Both the position numbers and the translations under genes were made by a program. 64,000 bases of DNA from Comamonas sp. KCTC 72670 (GTDB lineage Bacteria; Myxococcota; Myxococcia; Myxococcales; Myxococcaceae). The notes under the pieces were generated by a model that was not told the origin of the DNA, made no database searches, and saw only the letters and a program-made list of their open reading frames with translations. The stretch spans positions 102,535 through 166,534 of the forward strand of contig BNCN01000015.1 in the NCBI GenBank assembly GCA_014656495.1, read 5' to 3'. Positions 42,609-51,129 of this stretch are shown here, in pieces; the stretch's first letter is position 1, and every line of letters starts with the position of its first letter.

Positions 42609-43795
42609 GCGCGGCTGCGGGCCTCACCACGCGAATCCATCCCCGCATCCAGGACGTCCCGCGCGCGCTCTGGGATGAGAAGGTGGCGCAGGGGCACCCC
42701 TTCAAGAGCGCCGCGTTCCTCTCCTGCCTGGAGGACTCCTTCCCGGACCGGAAGTTCGGCTACGTCGTCATGTCCCAGGGCGCGGACGTCGTCGGGCTGG
42801 CCGTCATCACCGAGGAGCGGCTGGACCTGAGCCTGCTGCTCCCCCAGCAGGTGGGCACGCTGGCGCAGGGGGTGCGCAAGGTGCTGCCCGGCTTCCTCTC
42901 CCTGGGCCTGGGCATGGTGGGCACCTTCGAGACGGCGGAGCGGCACTGGTGGTACGACGCGCGCCGCGTGTCCGAGCACGACTTCGCGAAGGCCCTGCTG
43001 GCCGCCTGCGACGAGGTGTGCGGGAAGTCCGCGCTGCTGCTGGTGCGCGACTTCATGGAGTCGTTGCCCGAGGACGTGCGCCTGGAGTCGTGGTTCCTCC
43101 AGCGGGGCTTCAAGCAGGTGGCCAACCACCCCATGGCCAAAATCGCGCTGGAGGGCCTGAGCAGCGAGGGCCACTTCCAGCGCCTGAAGAAGAAGTCGCG
43201 GCAGAACCTGCGCAAGAAGCTGAAGGACGCGGAGGCCCTGGGCTTCCAGGTGGAGCGGGTGCGCGACTTCCGGCACCTCATCGACGAGTGCTATCCGCTC
43301 TACCTCCAGGTCCACGAGGGCGCCTCGGAGTTCAAGCGCGCGCCCTTCCCGCGCGCTTTCTTCGAGACCCTCGCGGAGCGGATGCCCACCACCAGCAGCT
43401 TCCTCACGCTGCGGGACGCGCAGGGGCAGCTCATCGCCTTCATCCTCACGGGCACCGGGGGCGGCATCAACAACCCCTTCTGCATCGGCATGGACTACGC
43501 GCGGACGGAGGGCACGCCGGCCTACTACCTGATGATGTGGAAGGAAATCGAGTACGCGGCGCAGCACGGCTGCCACCTGGTGGACCTGGGCCTCACCAGC
43601 TACTTCGTGAAGCAGACGGTGGGCGCGGAGCTGGAGGGCATGACGATGGCCGCCCGCATCCAGTCCGCGTGGCTGCGCCCCCTGCTCAACCCGCTCCTGC
43701 CCGCGCTGCTGAGCGAGAAGCAGCCCCAGGAGCGGCGGCGCTTCCGCGTCTCCACCCACGACGACACCTCTCCCCCCTCGGAACAGGCGGCCTGA
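42605..43795 (+). CDS. GNAT/FemAB-like acyltransferase 2
   Basis: A 396-residue protein, start overlapping the previous stop by four bases. It has the same plan as GNAT-like protein 1: KKKSRQNLRKKLKDAEALG (basic helix, about residues 197-215), YPLYLQVHEGASEFKR, FLTLRDAQGQLIAFILTGTG and GMDYARTEGTPAYYLMMWKEIEYA. The repeated pattern of a GxDYxxxxGxxxYxxxxxKxxE motif in both genes points to a common ancestor and to related substrates. No transmembrane segment is predicted by eye. It probably acylates a product of the upstream enzymes; the donor is unknown. Confidence 0.68.
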   Translation: MSAAAGLTTRIHPRIQDVPRALWDEKVAQGHPFKSAAFLSCLEDSFPDRKFGYVVMSQGADVVGLAVITEERLDLSLLLPQQVGTLAQGVRKVLPGFLSLGLGMVGTFETAERHWWYDARRVSEHDFAKALLAACDEVCGKSALLLVRDFMESLPEDVRLESWFLQRGFKQVANHPMAKIALEGLSSEGHFQRLKKKSRQNLRKKLKDAEALGFQVERVRDFRHLIDECYPLYLQVHEGASEFKRAPFPRAFFETLAERMPTTSSFLTLRDAQGQLIAFILTGTGGGINNPFCIGMDYARTEGTPAYYLMMWKEIEYAAQHGCHLVDLGLTSYFVKQTVGAELEGMTMAARIQSAWLRPLLNPLLPALLSEKQPQERRRFRVSTHDDTSPPSEQAA

Positions 43796-43797
43796 AG

Positions 43798-44640
43798 ATG
43801 CTCCGCTTCGCGTACGGCTGCACCCCGTCGGTCATGTCCCTCTACTTCGCCAACACCCTGGTGCGGAGAGCGGGGCTGACGCCGTCCTGCATCCTGCTGT
43901 CCTCGGGCGGGCTGCGCTTCCAGAAGAAGCGCTACACCCCGGCCCAGGTGCTGCCCCTCTTCCTGAAGCAGTTCGGCGCGCGCTTCACCGGCTACAACGT
44001 GCTCGCGGGGCTCAGCGGCGCGCTGCCCTTCAGCATCCCCAACTCCGGGCTGATGGGCTTCCAGGCGCTCTCGCGGGCGTATGGCATTCCGCTGGTGCTC
44101 AGCGACGACTTCTCCGGAGAGGCCACCGTGGCGGAGCTGCGGCGGCGGGAGGTGGAGCTGTTCGTCACGTGCATGTGTGACCAGCTCATCCGCGAGCCCC
44201 TGCTCAGCCTGCCGCGCCACGGGTGCGTGAACATCCACCCCTCGCTGCTGCCGGAGTTCCGGGGCGTGGACTCCATCTTCCAGGCCATGCTGCACGGGGA
44301 GCGGGAGATTGGCACGACGCTCCACCGCACCGCCGCGCGCATCGACGCGGGCGACGTGCTCGCGCAGTCCACGCTGCCTCGCGCGGACACGGACACGCAC
44401 ATGCTGCTGACGCTGAAGTCGACCGCGGCGGGCATCGCGCTGCTCAAGCAGCACGTCGAGCTGCTCGAGCGCGGGCAGCCCCCCACCGCCCGGCCCATCG
44501 ACGTGAACACGGCCCGGCATCCCTACCGCTCGTGGCCGGAGCGCGCCGAGCTGCGCCGTTTCCAGGCGCAGGGCAACGTCTTCTGGCGTGCGTCGGACTT
44601 CCGCCGCGTCCTCGGCTTCGAGGACCTGAACGCCGGGTAG
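43798..44640 (+). CDS. formyltransferase-domain protein
   Basis: A 280-residue protein with a folate-dependent formyl transferase fold like methionyl-tRNA or sugar-amine formyltransferases. GCVNIHPSLLPEFRGVDSIFQAMLHG carries the conserved catalytic Asn-His pair and DAGDVLAQ the Asp; GTTLHRTAARI fills the middle. The C-terminal tRNA-binding domain of Fmt is lacking, so it probably formylates a small amine. It starts two bases after the second GNAT-like gene's stop and is the last gene of the run. A formylated amino lipid or amino ketone is a reasonable guess for the product. Confidence 0.8.
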   Translation: MLRFAYGCTPSVMSLYFANTLVRRAGLTPSCILLSSGGLRFQKKRYTPAQVLPLFLKQFGARFTGYNVLAGLSGALPFSIPNSGLMGFQALSRAYGIPLVLSDDFSGEATVAELRRREVELFVTCMCDQLIREPLLSLPRHGCVNIHPSLLPEFRGVDSIFQAMLHGEREIGTTLHRTAARIDAGDVLAQSTLPRADTDTHMLLTLKSTAAGIALLKQHVELLERGQPPTARPIDVNTARHPYRSWPERAELRRFQAQGNVFWRASDFRRVLGFEDLNAG

Positions 44641-44676
44641 GGACGCACGCCCCACCCGGCGACGGCGAACCGCGAA

Positions 44677-45489
44677 CTACCGCTTGGCCGGGGTGATGGC
44701 CTCGCCCAGCACGGTGAACTCGCTGGCGGCGGCCTTCACCTCGATGGAGGAGAAGCTGGTGTACGGGTAGTGACCGTCACCGACCTCTTCCACGAGCTCG
44801 ATCTCATCACCGGTGACGCGACGGCCGTTCACGTCGATGGAGAACGCCTGCGGACCACCGCGGAGGCTCCAGACGCAAGCGCCCTGGCTGATGGGGTCGT
44901 TGTAGCCCAGCGACAGGTGGTTGCGGAAACCGATGCGGATGGGCCACCAGTACCAGTAGAAGTCCCACCACCACGGGTTCAGGAACCGGTCGTAGTTCAT
45001 CACGTTGGTCGTGGCCTGGAGCTGGCCGCCCGAGTAGATGTACGCGCGGTACTGCGAGCCGCCCGGCGTGCCGGTGAAGCTCGGCGCGAGCTGCATCTGG
45101 TCGCGCTCGCCGCCCATGCCGATGGTCAGCGTGCTGACGACCTGCGAGCCGTCACGCGCCGCCAGGGCCAGGCCCTGGCCCGTGTCACCCAGACCGCCGA
45201 TGGCCGCGTCCATGGACCACGTGGAGGCGCGCGGGAAGGTGCTGGCGATACCGTCCGACTTCACGCTCTTCAGGCCGGAGACGGCGATGCCCTTCTCCGA
45301 CTTGCTCAGCTGCGCGTTACCCGTCGCGCAGTTGCGGATGCCATTGAAGCCCTCGATACACTGCGCCTTCGAGGCAGCTTCCTGGGTCGAAACCGAGTCA
45401 CCCTGGGACGGCTCCTCGCCCTGGCAGCCCACGGCGGCCAGGCTCAGGAGCGCGGCCGCCAGAAAGCGGCCCGTCTGCTTGATGTTCAT
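44677..45489 (-). CDS. lipoprotein with aromatic-rich segment, unknown
   Basis: The ATG at 45489 follows GAGGA at about ten bases and starts a lipoprotein signal ending LAAVGCQGE. The 270-residue protein has two Cys near residues 43 and 53 (QCIEGFNGIRNCATG). An unusual segment, about residues 170-185, is nearly all aromatic (WWWDFYWYWWPIRIGF). The rest is beta-rich (AFSIDVNGRRVTGDEIELVEEVG). I do not recognise the family. It has a 399-base upstream region with a long inverted repeat and is convergent with the biosynthetic operon. Confidence 0.65.
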   Translation of the reverse strand: MNIKQTGRFLAAALLSLAAVGCQGEEPSQGDSVSTQEAASKAQCIEGFNGIRNCATGNAQLSKSEKGIAVSGLKSVKSDGIASTFPRASTWSMDAAIGGLGDTGQGLALAARDGSQVVSTLTIGMGGERDQMQLAPSFTGTPGGSQYRAYIYSGGQLQATTNVMNYDRFLNPWWWDFYWYWWPIRIGFRNHLSLGYNDPISQGACVWSLRGGPQAFSIDVNGRRVTGDEIELVEEVGDGHYPYTSFSSIEVKAAASEFTVLGEAITPAKR

Positions 45490-45888
45490 GGATGTGATTC
45501 CTCTTGTTGGGGGATGACGTCTTCGGGTCTGAGGCAGACCCGTCCGCGAGGCATTGCACCCGGCGAGCCAGCAACGCCGCCCCGGCCGCCTCCGAGCGGG
45601 AGCACCTCCCACGCGCCGCTTCGGCGGGAGCGGACGTAACGCCGGATGACACAGGCGCTGCCGGTTCGTAGCGCTCGACGCCACAGCGGAGCGCAAACCC
45701 ACCAGCGTGCGGCCCGCCGCCAGCCCTCGCAATCCATCCCGGGAACGGGTCCAAGACGACACCGCTCACTGCACGAAATCATATGGACACACAGGTCCCA
45801 TGATTTCGTCACAACCCGGCATATCCCCTATGCTGAGCGTCAGTCGCCCCGGGAACCCGGCCGGTTTCCTCCCGGAGAAGGCTGGACG
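45490..45888. other. 399-base divergent regulatory region
   Basis: This gap separates the aromatic-rich lipoprotein gene (minus) from the PilZ gene (plus). It holds the 35-base inverted repeat at 45774-45808. The part nearest the lipoprotein gene (45490-45770) is GC-rich and carries no convincing gene, although a frame is open there by chance. No promoter hexamers stand out. Confidence 0.4.
45774..45808. promoter_or_regulatory. long inverted repeat upstream of PilZ gene
   Basis: CGAAATCAT (45774-45782) pairs with ATGATTTCG (45800-45808) and the inner arms continue (ATGGAC against GTCCC) with one bulge and a short loop. The symmetry over 35 bases in an intergenic region suggests a regulator-binding site or a terminator-like RNA hairpin. 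AT-richness of the outer arms favours an operator. Confidence 0.45.
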
Positions 45889-46263
45889 ATGAACAGCGCA
45901 AGCGCGAATGAATCCCCTCTGGATCGGCGCCGTTTCCCGCGGCTCGAGGCTCCGCTCTATGCGCGCCCCGCGAGGTTGCGGCGCGTGGACAAACAGCAGG
46001 TGCTGGACGCCAGCCTGGGAGGCATCCGCATCTATTCGGATGAGCAGTACAGCCAGGACAGCGAGCTGGAGCTGGACCTGTTCCTGAGGGACGGCACCTC
46101 GCTGGAGTGCAAGGCGCGCGTGGCCTGGACGCGGAAGCTGGCCAAGGACGCCGTGGCCCGCTTCGAGGTCGGCCTGGCCTTCACGGACGTGCCGCCCCTG
46201 GCCATGGAGCGCCTCAAGTCCGTGCTCGTGTCCGACGACGAAGCCGCCTCGGGCGGAATGTAG
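45889..46263 (+). CDS. PilZ-domain cyclic-di-GMP-binding protein
   Basis: A 124-residue single-domain protein. The RxxxR motif (DRRRFPRL, about residues 12-19) and the DASLGGIRI motif (D/NxSxxG) at about residues 47-55 form the c-di-GMP-binding site; the rest is the PilZ beta barrel ending with FEVGLAFTDVP. GGAGAAGG precedes the ATG. Single-domain PilZ proteins often act as motility or polysaccharide switches in myxobacteria. It is followed by ureD after 50 bases; shared expression is possible but no functional link is obvious. Confidence 0.85.
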   Translation: MNSASANESPLDRRRFPRLEAPLYARPARLRRVDKQQVLDASLGGIRIYSDEQYSQDSELELDLFLRDGTSLECKARVAWTRKLAKDAVARFEVGLAFTDVPPLAMERLKSVLVSDDEAASGGM

Positions 46264-46313
46264 GTCCCGGCGCCCCGTTGTACTCCGGGCCCGAAGGCCG
46301 CAGGCTTCGGCCC

Positions 46314-47159
46314 GTGAGGGTGTCCGAGCAGACGAGGTCCGAGGAGGCGCCGCGGCGTGCCGGGCTGGCGAAGCTGGCCTTCGAGCGCGCCGGGGCGCGA
46401 ACCATCGTGCGCAGCGCGCTGGCGCACAGCCCGCTGCGGCTGCTCACCCCTCGCAACCACGGCCATGCCGCCTGGGCCTACACCAGCTCCTTTGGTGGGG
46501 GACTGGTGGATGGCGACCACCTCACGCTGGACGTGGCTGTAGCGGCCGGCGCCACAGCGCTCGTCGCGAGCCAGGGCGCCAACCGCGTCTACCGCTCCCC
46601 CCGGGGCTGCCGGACGGACGTGGTGGCCCGCGTGGAGGAAGGCGCGCTGCTGGCCTGGGTGCCGGACCCCACCGTGTGTTTCGCCGGGGCCCGGTATGCC
46701 CAGACGCTGGACCTGCGGCTCGCGCCCGGGGCCTCGCTGGTGCTGGCGGACGTCCTCACCTCGGGGCGCAGCGCCCGGGGCGAGCGCTGGGCCTTCTCCC
46801 GCTTCGAGTCCACCGTGCGCGTCTCCGTGGCGGGGCGCCCGCTGGTGGATGAGCGTTGGTTGCTGGACCCACGGCACGGCGGCCTGCTGGAGCGCCTGGG
46901 CCGCTTCGAGGCCATGGCCTCCGTGCTGCTGGTGGGCCCCGCGCTCGCCGACGCCCGCGCTTCACTGTCCGCGCAGCTCTCCGCGCTGCCAGTGACCTCC
47001 CGCGCAGGGCTGGTGTCCTCCCTCAGCCCCCTGGGCGGTGACGGCGTGCTCCTCCGGGCCGCGGCGGTCTCCCTGGAGGCGCTGTCGCACACCACACACG
47101 AGTGGCTGTCGTTCCTCCCCGGCTTGTTGGGTGACGACCCCTGGGCCCGCCGCATCTGA
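46314..47159 (+). CDS. ureD: urease accessory protein UreD (UreH)
   Basis: UreD assembles with UreF and UreG on the apo-urease and helps deliver nickel. The 281-residue protein shows the family pattern: LAFERAGARTIVRSALAHSPLRLL, SSFGGGLVDGDHLTLDVAVAAGATALVASQGANRVYRSP, then LLAWVPDPTVCFAGARYAQTLDLRL. The GTG at 46314 is chosen as the most upstream codon before sequence that resembles the family; the GTG at 46320 is equally possible and no strong ribosome-binding site separates them. It is 46 bases ahead of the fused structural gene. Confidence 0.85.
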   Translation: MRVSEQTRSEEAPRRAGLAKLAFERAGARTIVRSALAHSPLRLLTPRNHGHAAWAYTSSFGGGLVDGDHLTLDVAVAAGATALVASQGANRVYRSPRGCRTDVVARVEEGALLAWVPDPTVCFAGARYAQTLDLRLAPGASLVLADVLTSGRSARGERWAFSRFESTVRVSVAGRPLVDERWLLDPRHGGLLERLGRFEAMASVLLVGPALADARASLSAQLSALPVTSRAGLVSSLSPLGGDGVLLRAAAVSLEALSHTTHEWLSFLPGLLGDDPWARRI

Positions 47160-47205
47160 GGGGCCCGTCTTGGAAGCGGATGACGCACTGCAATAGGCTG
47201 ATGGG

Positions 47206-47979
47206 GTGCACCTCTCCCCCCGCGACGTCGACAAGCTGCTGCTGCACCAGGCCGGCTTCCTCGCTCAAAAGCGCCTCGCGCGCGGGGTGAGGCTGAACTA
47301 CCCGGAGGCGGTGGCGCTCATCGCCACCCAGCTCCTGGAGTTCATCCGCGACGGCAAGGGCGTGGCCGAGCTGATGGACCTGGGGCGCCAGTTGCTGGGG
47401 CGCGCGCAGGTGATGGATGGCGTGCCGGAGATGCTGGCGGAGGTGCAGGTGGAGGGCACCTTCCCGGACGGCTCCAAGCTGGTGACGGTGCACCACCCGG
47501 TGGTGGCCGAGCACGGCGACCTGGCGCTGGCGTTGTACGGCAGCTTCCTGCCCGTTCCCCCGCTGGAGCGCTTCGGCGCCGCGTCGACACCGCCGCCCGA
47601 AGGCCGTCCGGGCGAGGTGCGCGTGCAGCCGGGCGAGGTGGTCCTCAACGACGGGCGTGACACCGTCACCGTGCGCGTCACCCACCGGGGCGACAGGCCC
47701 ATCCAGGTGGGCAGCCACTACCACTTCTTCGAGACCAACCGCGCGTTGGTGTTCGACCGCGCCCAGGCCTACGGCCGCCGCTTGAACATCCCCGCGGGCA
47801 CGGCGGTGCGCTTCGAGCCGGGCGAGCAGAAGACGGTGCAGCTCGTCGCCATCGCCGGTGACGCGGTGGTGCGCGGCGGCAACGCGCTGGGCAGCGGGAA
47901 GGTGTCGCCGGAGGGCCGCGAGCGCGCGCTGGAAGCGGTGCGCGCCCAGGGCTTCGGACACGAGGAGGAGCGCTCATGA
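47206..47979 (+). CDS. ureAB: urease gamma-beta fusion subunit
   Basis: A 257-residue fusion of the gamma subunit (residues 1-100: MHLSPRDVDKLLLHQAGFLAQKRLARGVRLNYPEAVALI) and the beta subunit (about 130-257: RPGEVRVQPGEVVLNDGRDTVTVRVTHRGDRPIQVGSHYHFFETNRAL, then GEQKTVQLV). In many bacteria these are separate ureA and ureB genes; a fused form is known from Helicobacter and some others. The linker (about 101-128) is Pro-rich. The GTG start is preceded by sequence without a strong ribosome-binding site. The gene overlaps ureC by ATGA, keeping subunit ratios equal. Confidence 0.92.
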   Translation: MHLSPRDVDKLLLHQAGFLAQKRLARGVRLNYPEAVALIATQLLEFIRDGKGVAELMDLGRQLLGRAQVMDGVPEMLAEVQVEGTFPDGSKLVTVHHPVVAEHGDLALALYGSFLPVPPLERFGAASTPPPEGRPGEVRVQPGEVVLNDGRDTVTVRVTHRGDRPIQVGSHYHFFETNRALVFDRAQAYGRRLNIPAGTAVRFEPGEQKTVQLVAIAGDAVVRGGNALGSGKVSPEGRERALEAVRAQGFGHEEERS

Positions 47980-49691
47980 GCCGGAAGATGGACCGCCGCC
48001 ATTACGCGGACATGTTCGGCCCCACCACGGGCGACCGGGTGCGGCTGGGGGACACGGGGCTCTGGGCGGAGGTGGAGCGCGACGCCACCGTCTACGGCGA
48101 CGAGTGCAAGTTCGGCGGCGGCAAGGTGCTGCGCGAAGGCATGGGGCAGCAGGCGGGCGTGGGTGACGCGGAGGCGCTCGACTGCGTCATCACCAACGCG
48201 CTCATCCTCGACTGGACGGGCATCTACAAGGCGGACATCGGCATCAAGGGCGGACGCATCGCCGGCATTGGCAAGGCGGGCAACCCGGACGTCATGGCCG
48301 GGGTGACGCCGGGCATGGTGGTGGGCGTCACCACCGAGGCGATTGCCGGCGAGGGCCTCATCGTCACCGCGGGCGCGCTGGACACGCACATCCACTTCAT
48401 CTGCCCGCAGCAGGCGGACGAGGCGCTGGCCAGCGGCGTGACGACGTGGGTGGGCGGCGGCACCGGGCCCGCCACGGGCACCAAGGCCACCACCTGCACG
48501 CCGGGCGCGTGGAACCTCCACCGGATGCTGGAGGCCACCGACACGATTCCGCTCAACATCGGCCTCACCGGCAAGGGCAACACGTCCATGCCGCAGGGAC
48601 TGGTGGAGCAGATTCGCGCGGGCGCCATTGGCCTGAAGCTGCACGAGGACTGGGGCACCACGCCCGCCGCCATCGACACCTGCCTCACCCTGGCGGAGGG
48701 CGAGGACATCCAGGTCACCATCCACACGGACACGCTGAATGAGTCCGGCTACGTGGATGACTCGCTGGCCGCGTTCAAGGGCCGCACCATCCACACGTAC
48801 CACTCCGAGGGCGCGGGCGGCGGACACGCCCCGGACATCATCCGCGTGTGCGGCGAGCCCAACGTGCTGCCCAGCTCGACGAACCCCACGCGCCCGTACA
48901 CGGTGAACACGCTGGATGAGCACCTGGACATGCTCATGGTGTGTCACCACCTGGACCGCGAGATTCCCGAGGACGTGGCCTTCGCGGAGAGCCGCATCCG
49001 CGGGGAGACCATCGCCGCGGAGGACATCCTCCATGACCTGGGCGCCATCAGCATCATGGCGTCGGACAGTCAGGCCATGGGCCGCGTGGGCGAGGTCATC
49101 TGCCGCACGTGGCAGACGGCCCACAAGATGCGCGAGCAGCGCGGCCGGCTGGCCGACGAGCGCGGCGACAACGACAACCTCCGCATCCGGCGCTACGTGG
49201 CGAAGTACACCATCAACCCCGCCATCGCCCACGGCATGTCCCACGAAGTGGGCTCCGTGGAGGTGGGCAAGCTGGCGGACCTGGTGCTGTGGAACCCGGC
49301 CTTCTTCGGCAGCAAGCCGGAGCTGGTGGTGAAGGGCGGCTTCATCGCCTGGGCGCAGATGGGGGACGCCAACGCGTCCATCCCCACGCCACAGCCCTAC
49401 ATGATGCGGCCCATGTTCGGAGCCCGGGGCCGCGCGCTGGGCGCCACCAGCGTGGCCTTCATCTCCGGCCGCGCCTTCGCGGAGGGCACGGTGAAGGAGC
49501 TGGGCCTCACCAAGCGGCTGGTCGCCGTGAGCCACTGCCGCGACCTGGGCAAGAAGGACATGAAGCTCAACGACGCGATGCCCACTCTCACCGTGGACCC
49601 GGAGACCTACGAGGTCCGCGCGGATGGCGAGCTGCTGCGCTGCGAACCCGCGAAGCGCCTGCCCCTGACCCAGCTCTACTCGCTGTTCTGA
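47976..49691 (+). CDS. ureC: urease alpha subunit, catalytic
   Basis: A 571-residue urease alpha chain, the Ni-dependent catalytic subunit that hydrolyses urea to ammonia and carbamate. The nickel and active-site residues are readable: H138 and H140 (DTHIHF), the carbamylated K221 in GLKLHEDWG, HTYHSEGAGGGHAPD, MVCHHLD with the flap Cys and His, and the Asp in ASDSQAMGRVGE. All family motifs are in place, so the enzyme should be active once loaded. It ends LYSLF. ureF begins 11 bases after the stop, behind GAGGA. Confidence 0.96.
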   Translation: MSRKMDRRHYADMFGPTTGDRVRLGDTGLWAEVERDATVYGDECKFGGGKVLREGMGQQAGVGDAEALDCVITNALILDWTGIYKADIGIKGGRIAGIGKAGNPDVMAGVTPGMVVGVTTEAIAGEGLIVTAGALDTHIHFICPQQADEALASGVTTWVGGGTGPATGTKATTCTPGAWNLHRMLEATDTIPLNIGLTGKGNTSMPQGLVEQIRAGAIGLKLHEDWGTTPAAIDTCLTLAEGEDIQVTIHTDTLNESGYVDDSLAAFKGRTIHTYHSEGAGGGHAPDIIRVCGEPNVLPSSTNPTRPYTVNTLDEHLDMLMVCHHLDREIPEDVAFAESRIRGETIAAEDILHDLGAISIMASDSQAMGRVGEVICRTWQTAHKMREQRGRLADERGDNDNLRIRRYVAKYTINPAIAHGMSHEVGSVEVGKLADLVLWNPAFFGSKPELVVKGGFIAWAQMGDANASIPTPQPYMMRPMFGARGRALGATSVAFISGRAFAEGTVKELGLTKRLVAVSHCRDLGKKDMKLNDAMPTLTVDPETYEVRADGELLRCEPAKRLPLTQLYSLF

Positions 49692-49702
49692 GGACACGCG
49701 GC

Positions 49703-50365
49703 ATGGGCTCTCCCTGGCGGGTGCTGCAACTGGCGGACTCGGGCTTTCCCACGGGCGGCTTCGCGCACTCCGCCGGGCTGGAGGCCGCGGTGCAACACGG
49801 CGAGGTGCGGGGCGCCGCGGAGCTGCGGCGCTTCGTGCGGGACTTGCTGTGGCAGACGGGCCACGGCGCGCTGCCGCTGCTGAGCGCCGCGCACCGTGAG
49901 CCCTCGTCGCTGCCCACGCTGGACGCGCGCGCGGAGGCGTTCCTCTCCAGTCACGTGGCCAACCGGGCCAGCCGGACGCAGGGCCGCGCCTTCCTGGACA
50001 CCTGCGCCCGCATCTTCCCCGGGCCCGTGGCGCCCGTGCGGGAGGCGGCCCGCGCCGCGGGACTTCGCTTCCACCACGCGCCCCTGTTCGGCGCGGTGCT
50101 GCACGCGTTGGAGGTCTCGCTGAACGACGCGCAGCAGCTCTTCCTGTCCCTCACCTTGAGGGGCGCGTTGTCCGCGGCGGTGCGGCTGGGCGTCGCGGGC
50201 ACGCACGAATCCCATCAACTCCAGCACCAGGCCACGGCCCTGTTGGACGACGTGCTGGCGCAGTGCTCGGGGCTGGGTCCCGAGGACCTGGCGCAGCCCG
50301 CGCCCCTGCTGGACCTGCTCGGCTCCACGCACGACCGGCTCTATTCGCGACTCTTTCAGTCCTGA
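49703..50365 (+). CDS. ureF: urease accessory protein UreF
   Basis: A 220-residue helical accessory protein. The start LQLADSGFPTGGFAHSAGLEAAVQHGEV is the classical UreF N-terminal motif, and SHQLQHQATALLDDVL with the final GSTHDRLYSRLFQS are the usual C-terminal features. UreF forms a complex with UreD and UreG and acts on GTP hydrolysis during nickel delivery. It is placed between ureC and ureG in one operon, 12 bases ahead of ureG. Confidence 0.88.
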   Translation: MGSPWRVLQLADSGFPTGGFAHSAGLEAAVQHGEVRGAAELRRFVRDLLWQTGHGALPLLSAAHREPSSLPTLDARAEAFLSSHVANRASRTQGRAFLDTCARIFPGPVAPVREAARAAGLRFHHAPLFGAVLHALEVSLNDAQQLFLSLTLRGALSAAVRLGVAGTHESHQLQHQATALLDDVLAQCSGLGPEDLAQPAPLLDLLGSTHDRLYSRLFQS

Positions 50366-50377
50366 GGTGAAGCGCAC

Positions 50378-51112
50378 ATGCACGACGACCACCGCGGCCA
50401 CGGACACGATGACGACCATGACCACGAGCACGAGGAGTGGGACCATCCGGGCCACTACCACGAGCGCGAGGAGCCCCAGCGGCGCGACTACAAGGCGCGC
50501 GCGTTCACCATTGGCATTGGCGGACCGGTCGGCAGCGGTAAGACGGCGCTGGTGCTGGCGCTGTGCCGCAAGCTCCGCGAGCGTCACCGCCTGGGCGTCG
50601 TGACCAACGACATCTTCACGCAGGAGGACGCGGAGTTCCTCGTCCGGAATCAGGCGCTCTCGCCCGAGCGCATCAAGGCGGTGGAGACGGGCGGCTGCCC
50701 ACACGCGGCCATCCGCGAGGACATCAGCCACAACCTGCTGGCGCTGGAGCAGCTCATGGAGGAGCTGGCCCCGGAGCTGCTCATCGTGGAGAGCGGCGGC
50801 GACAACCTGGCGGCGCAGTACAGCCGCGAGCTGGCGGACTACACCGTCTACGTCATCGACGTGGCCGGCGGTGACAAGGTGCCGCGCAAGGGCGGCCCCG
50901 GCATCACCCAGTCCGACCTGCTGGTCATCAACAAGACGGACCTGGCGCCCTTCGTGGGCGCGGACCTGGGCGTCATGGACCGCGACTCGCGGAAGATGCG
51001 CGGGACAGGCCCCTTCGTCTTCACCCAGGTCACCAAGGACGTGGGCGTGGACGCGGTCGCCGAACACATCCTCTCCGCGTGGCGGGAGCGCACCGGGGCC
51101 CGGCCGGCCTGA
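50378..51112 (+). CDS. ureG: urease accessory GTPase UreG with His-rich N terminus
   Basis: A 244-residue SIMIBI-class GTPase that powers nickel insertion. The P-loop GPVGSGKT (49-56), CPH metal motif (GGCPHAAIRED), ESGGDNLAAQYS and NKTDLAP are all present. The first 28 residues contain ten His and many Asp, a metal-binding extension seen in some UreG proteins. No ureE gene is found in the operon, so this tail may store or hand over nickel in place of UreE. A strong hairpin at 51130 ends the operon. Confidence 0.94.
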   Translation: MHDDHRGHGHDDDHDHEHEEWDHPGHYHEREEPQRRDYKARAFTIGIGGPVGSGKTALVLALCRKLRERHRLGVVTNDIFTQEDAEFLVRNQALSPERIKAVETGGCPHAAIREDISHNLLALEQLMEELAPELLIVESGGDNLAAQYSRELADYTVYVIDVAGGDKVPRKGGPGITQSDLLVINKTDLAPFVGADLGVMDRDSRKMRGTGPFVFTQVTKDVGVDAVAEHILSAWRERTGARPA

Positions 51113-51129
51113 AGCACGGCGGAGCGGAA

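Noticed and set aside
47769..49697. Open frame of 642 codons on the minus strand
   Set aside because: Opposite ureC, whose catalytic residues are all present on the plus strand.
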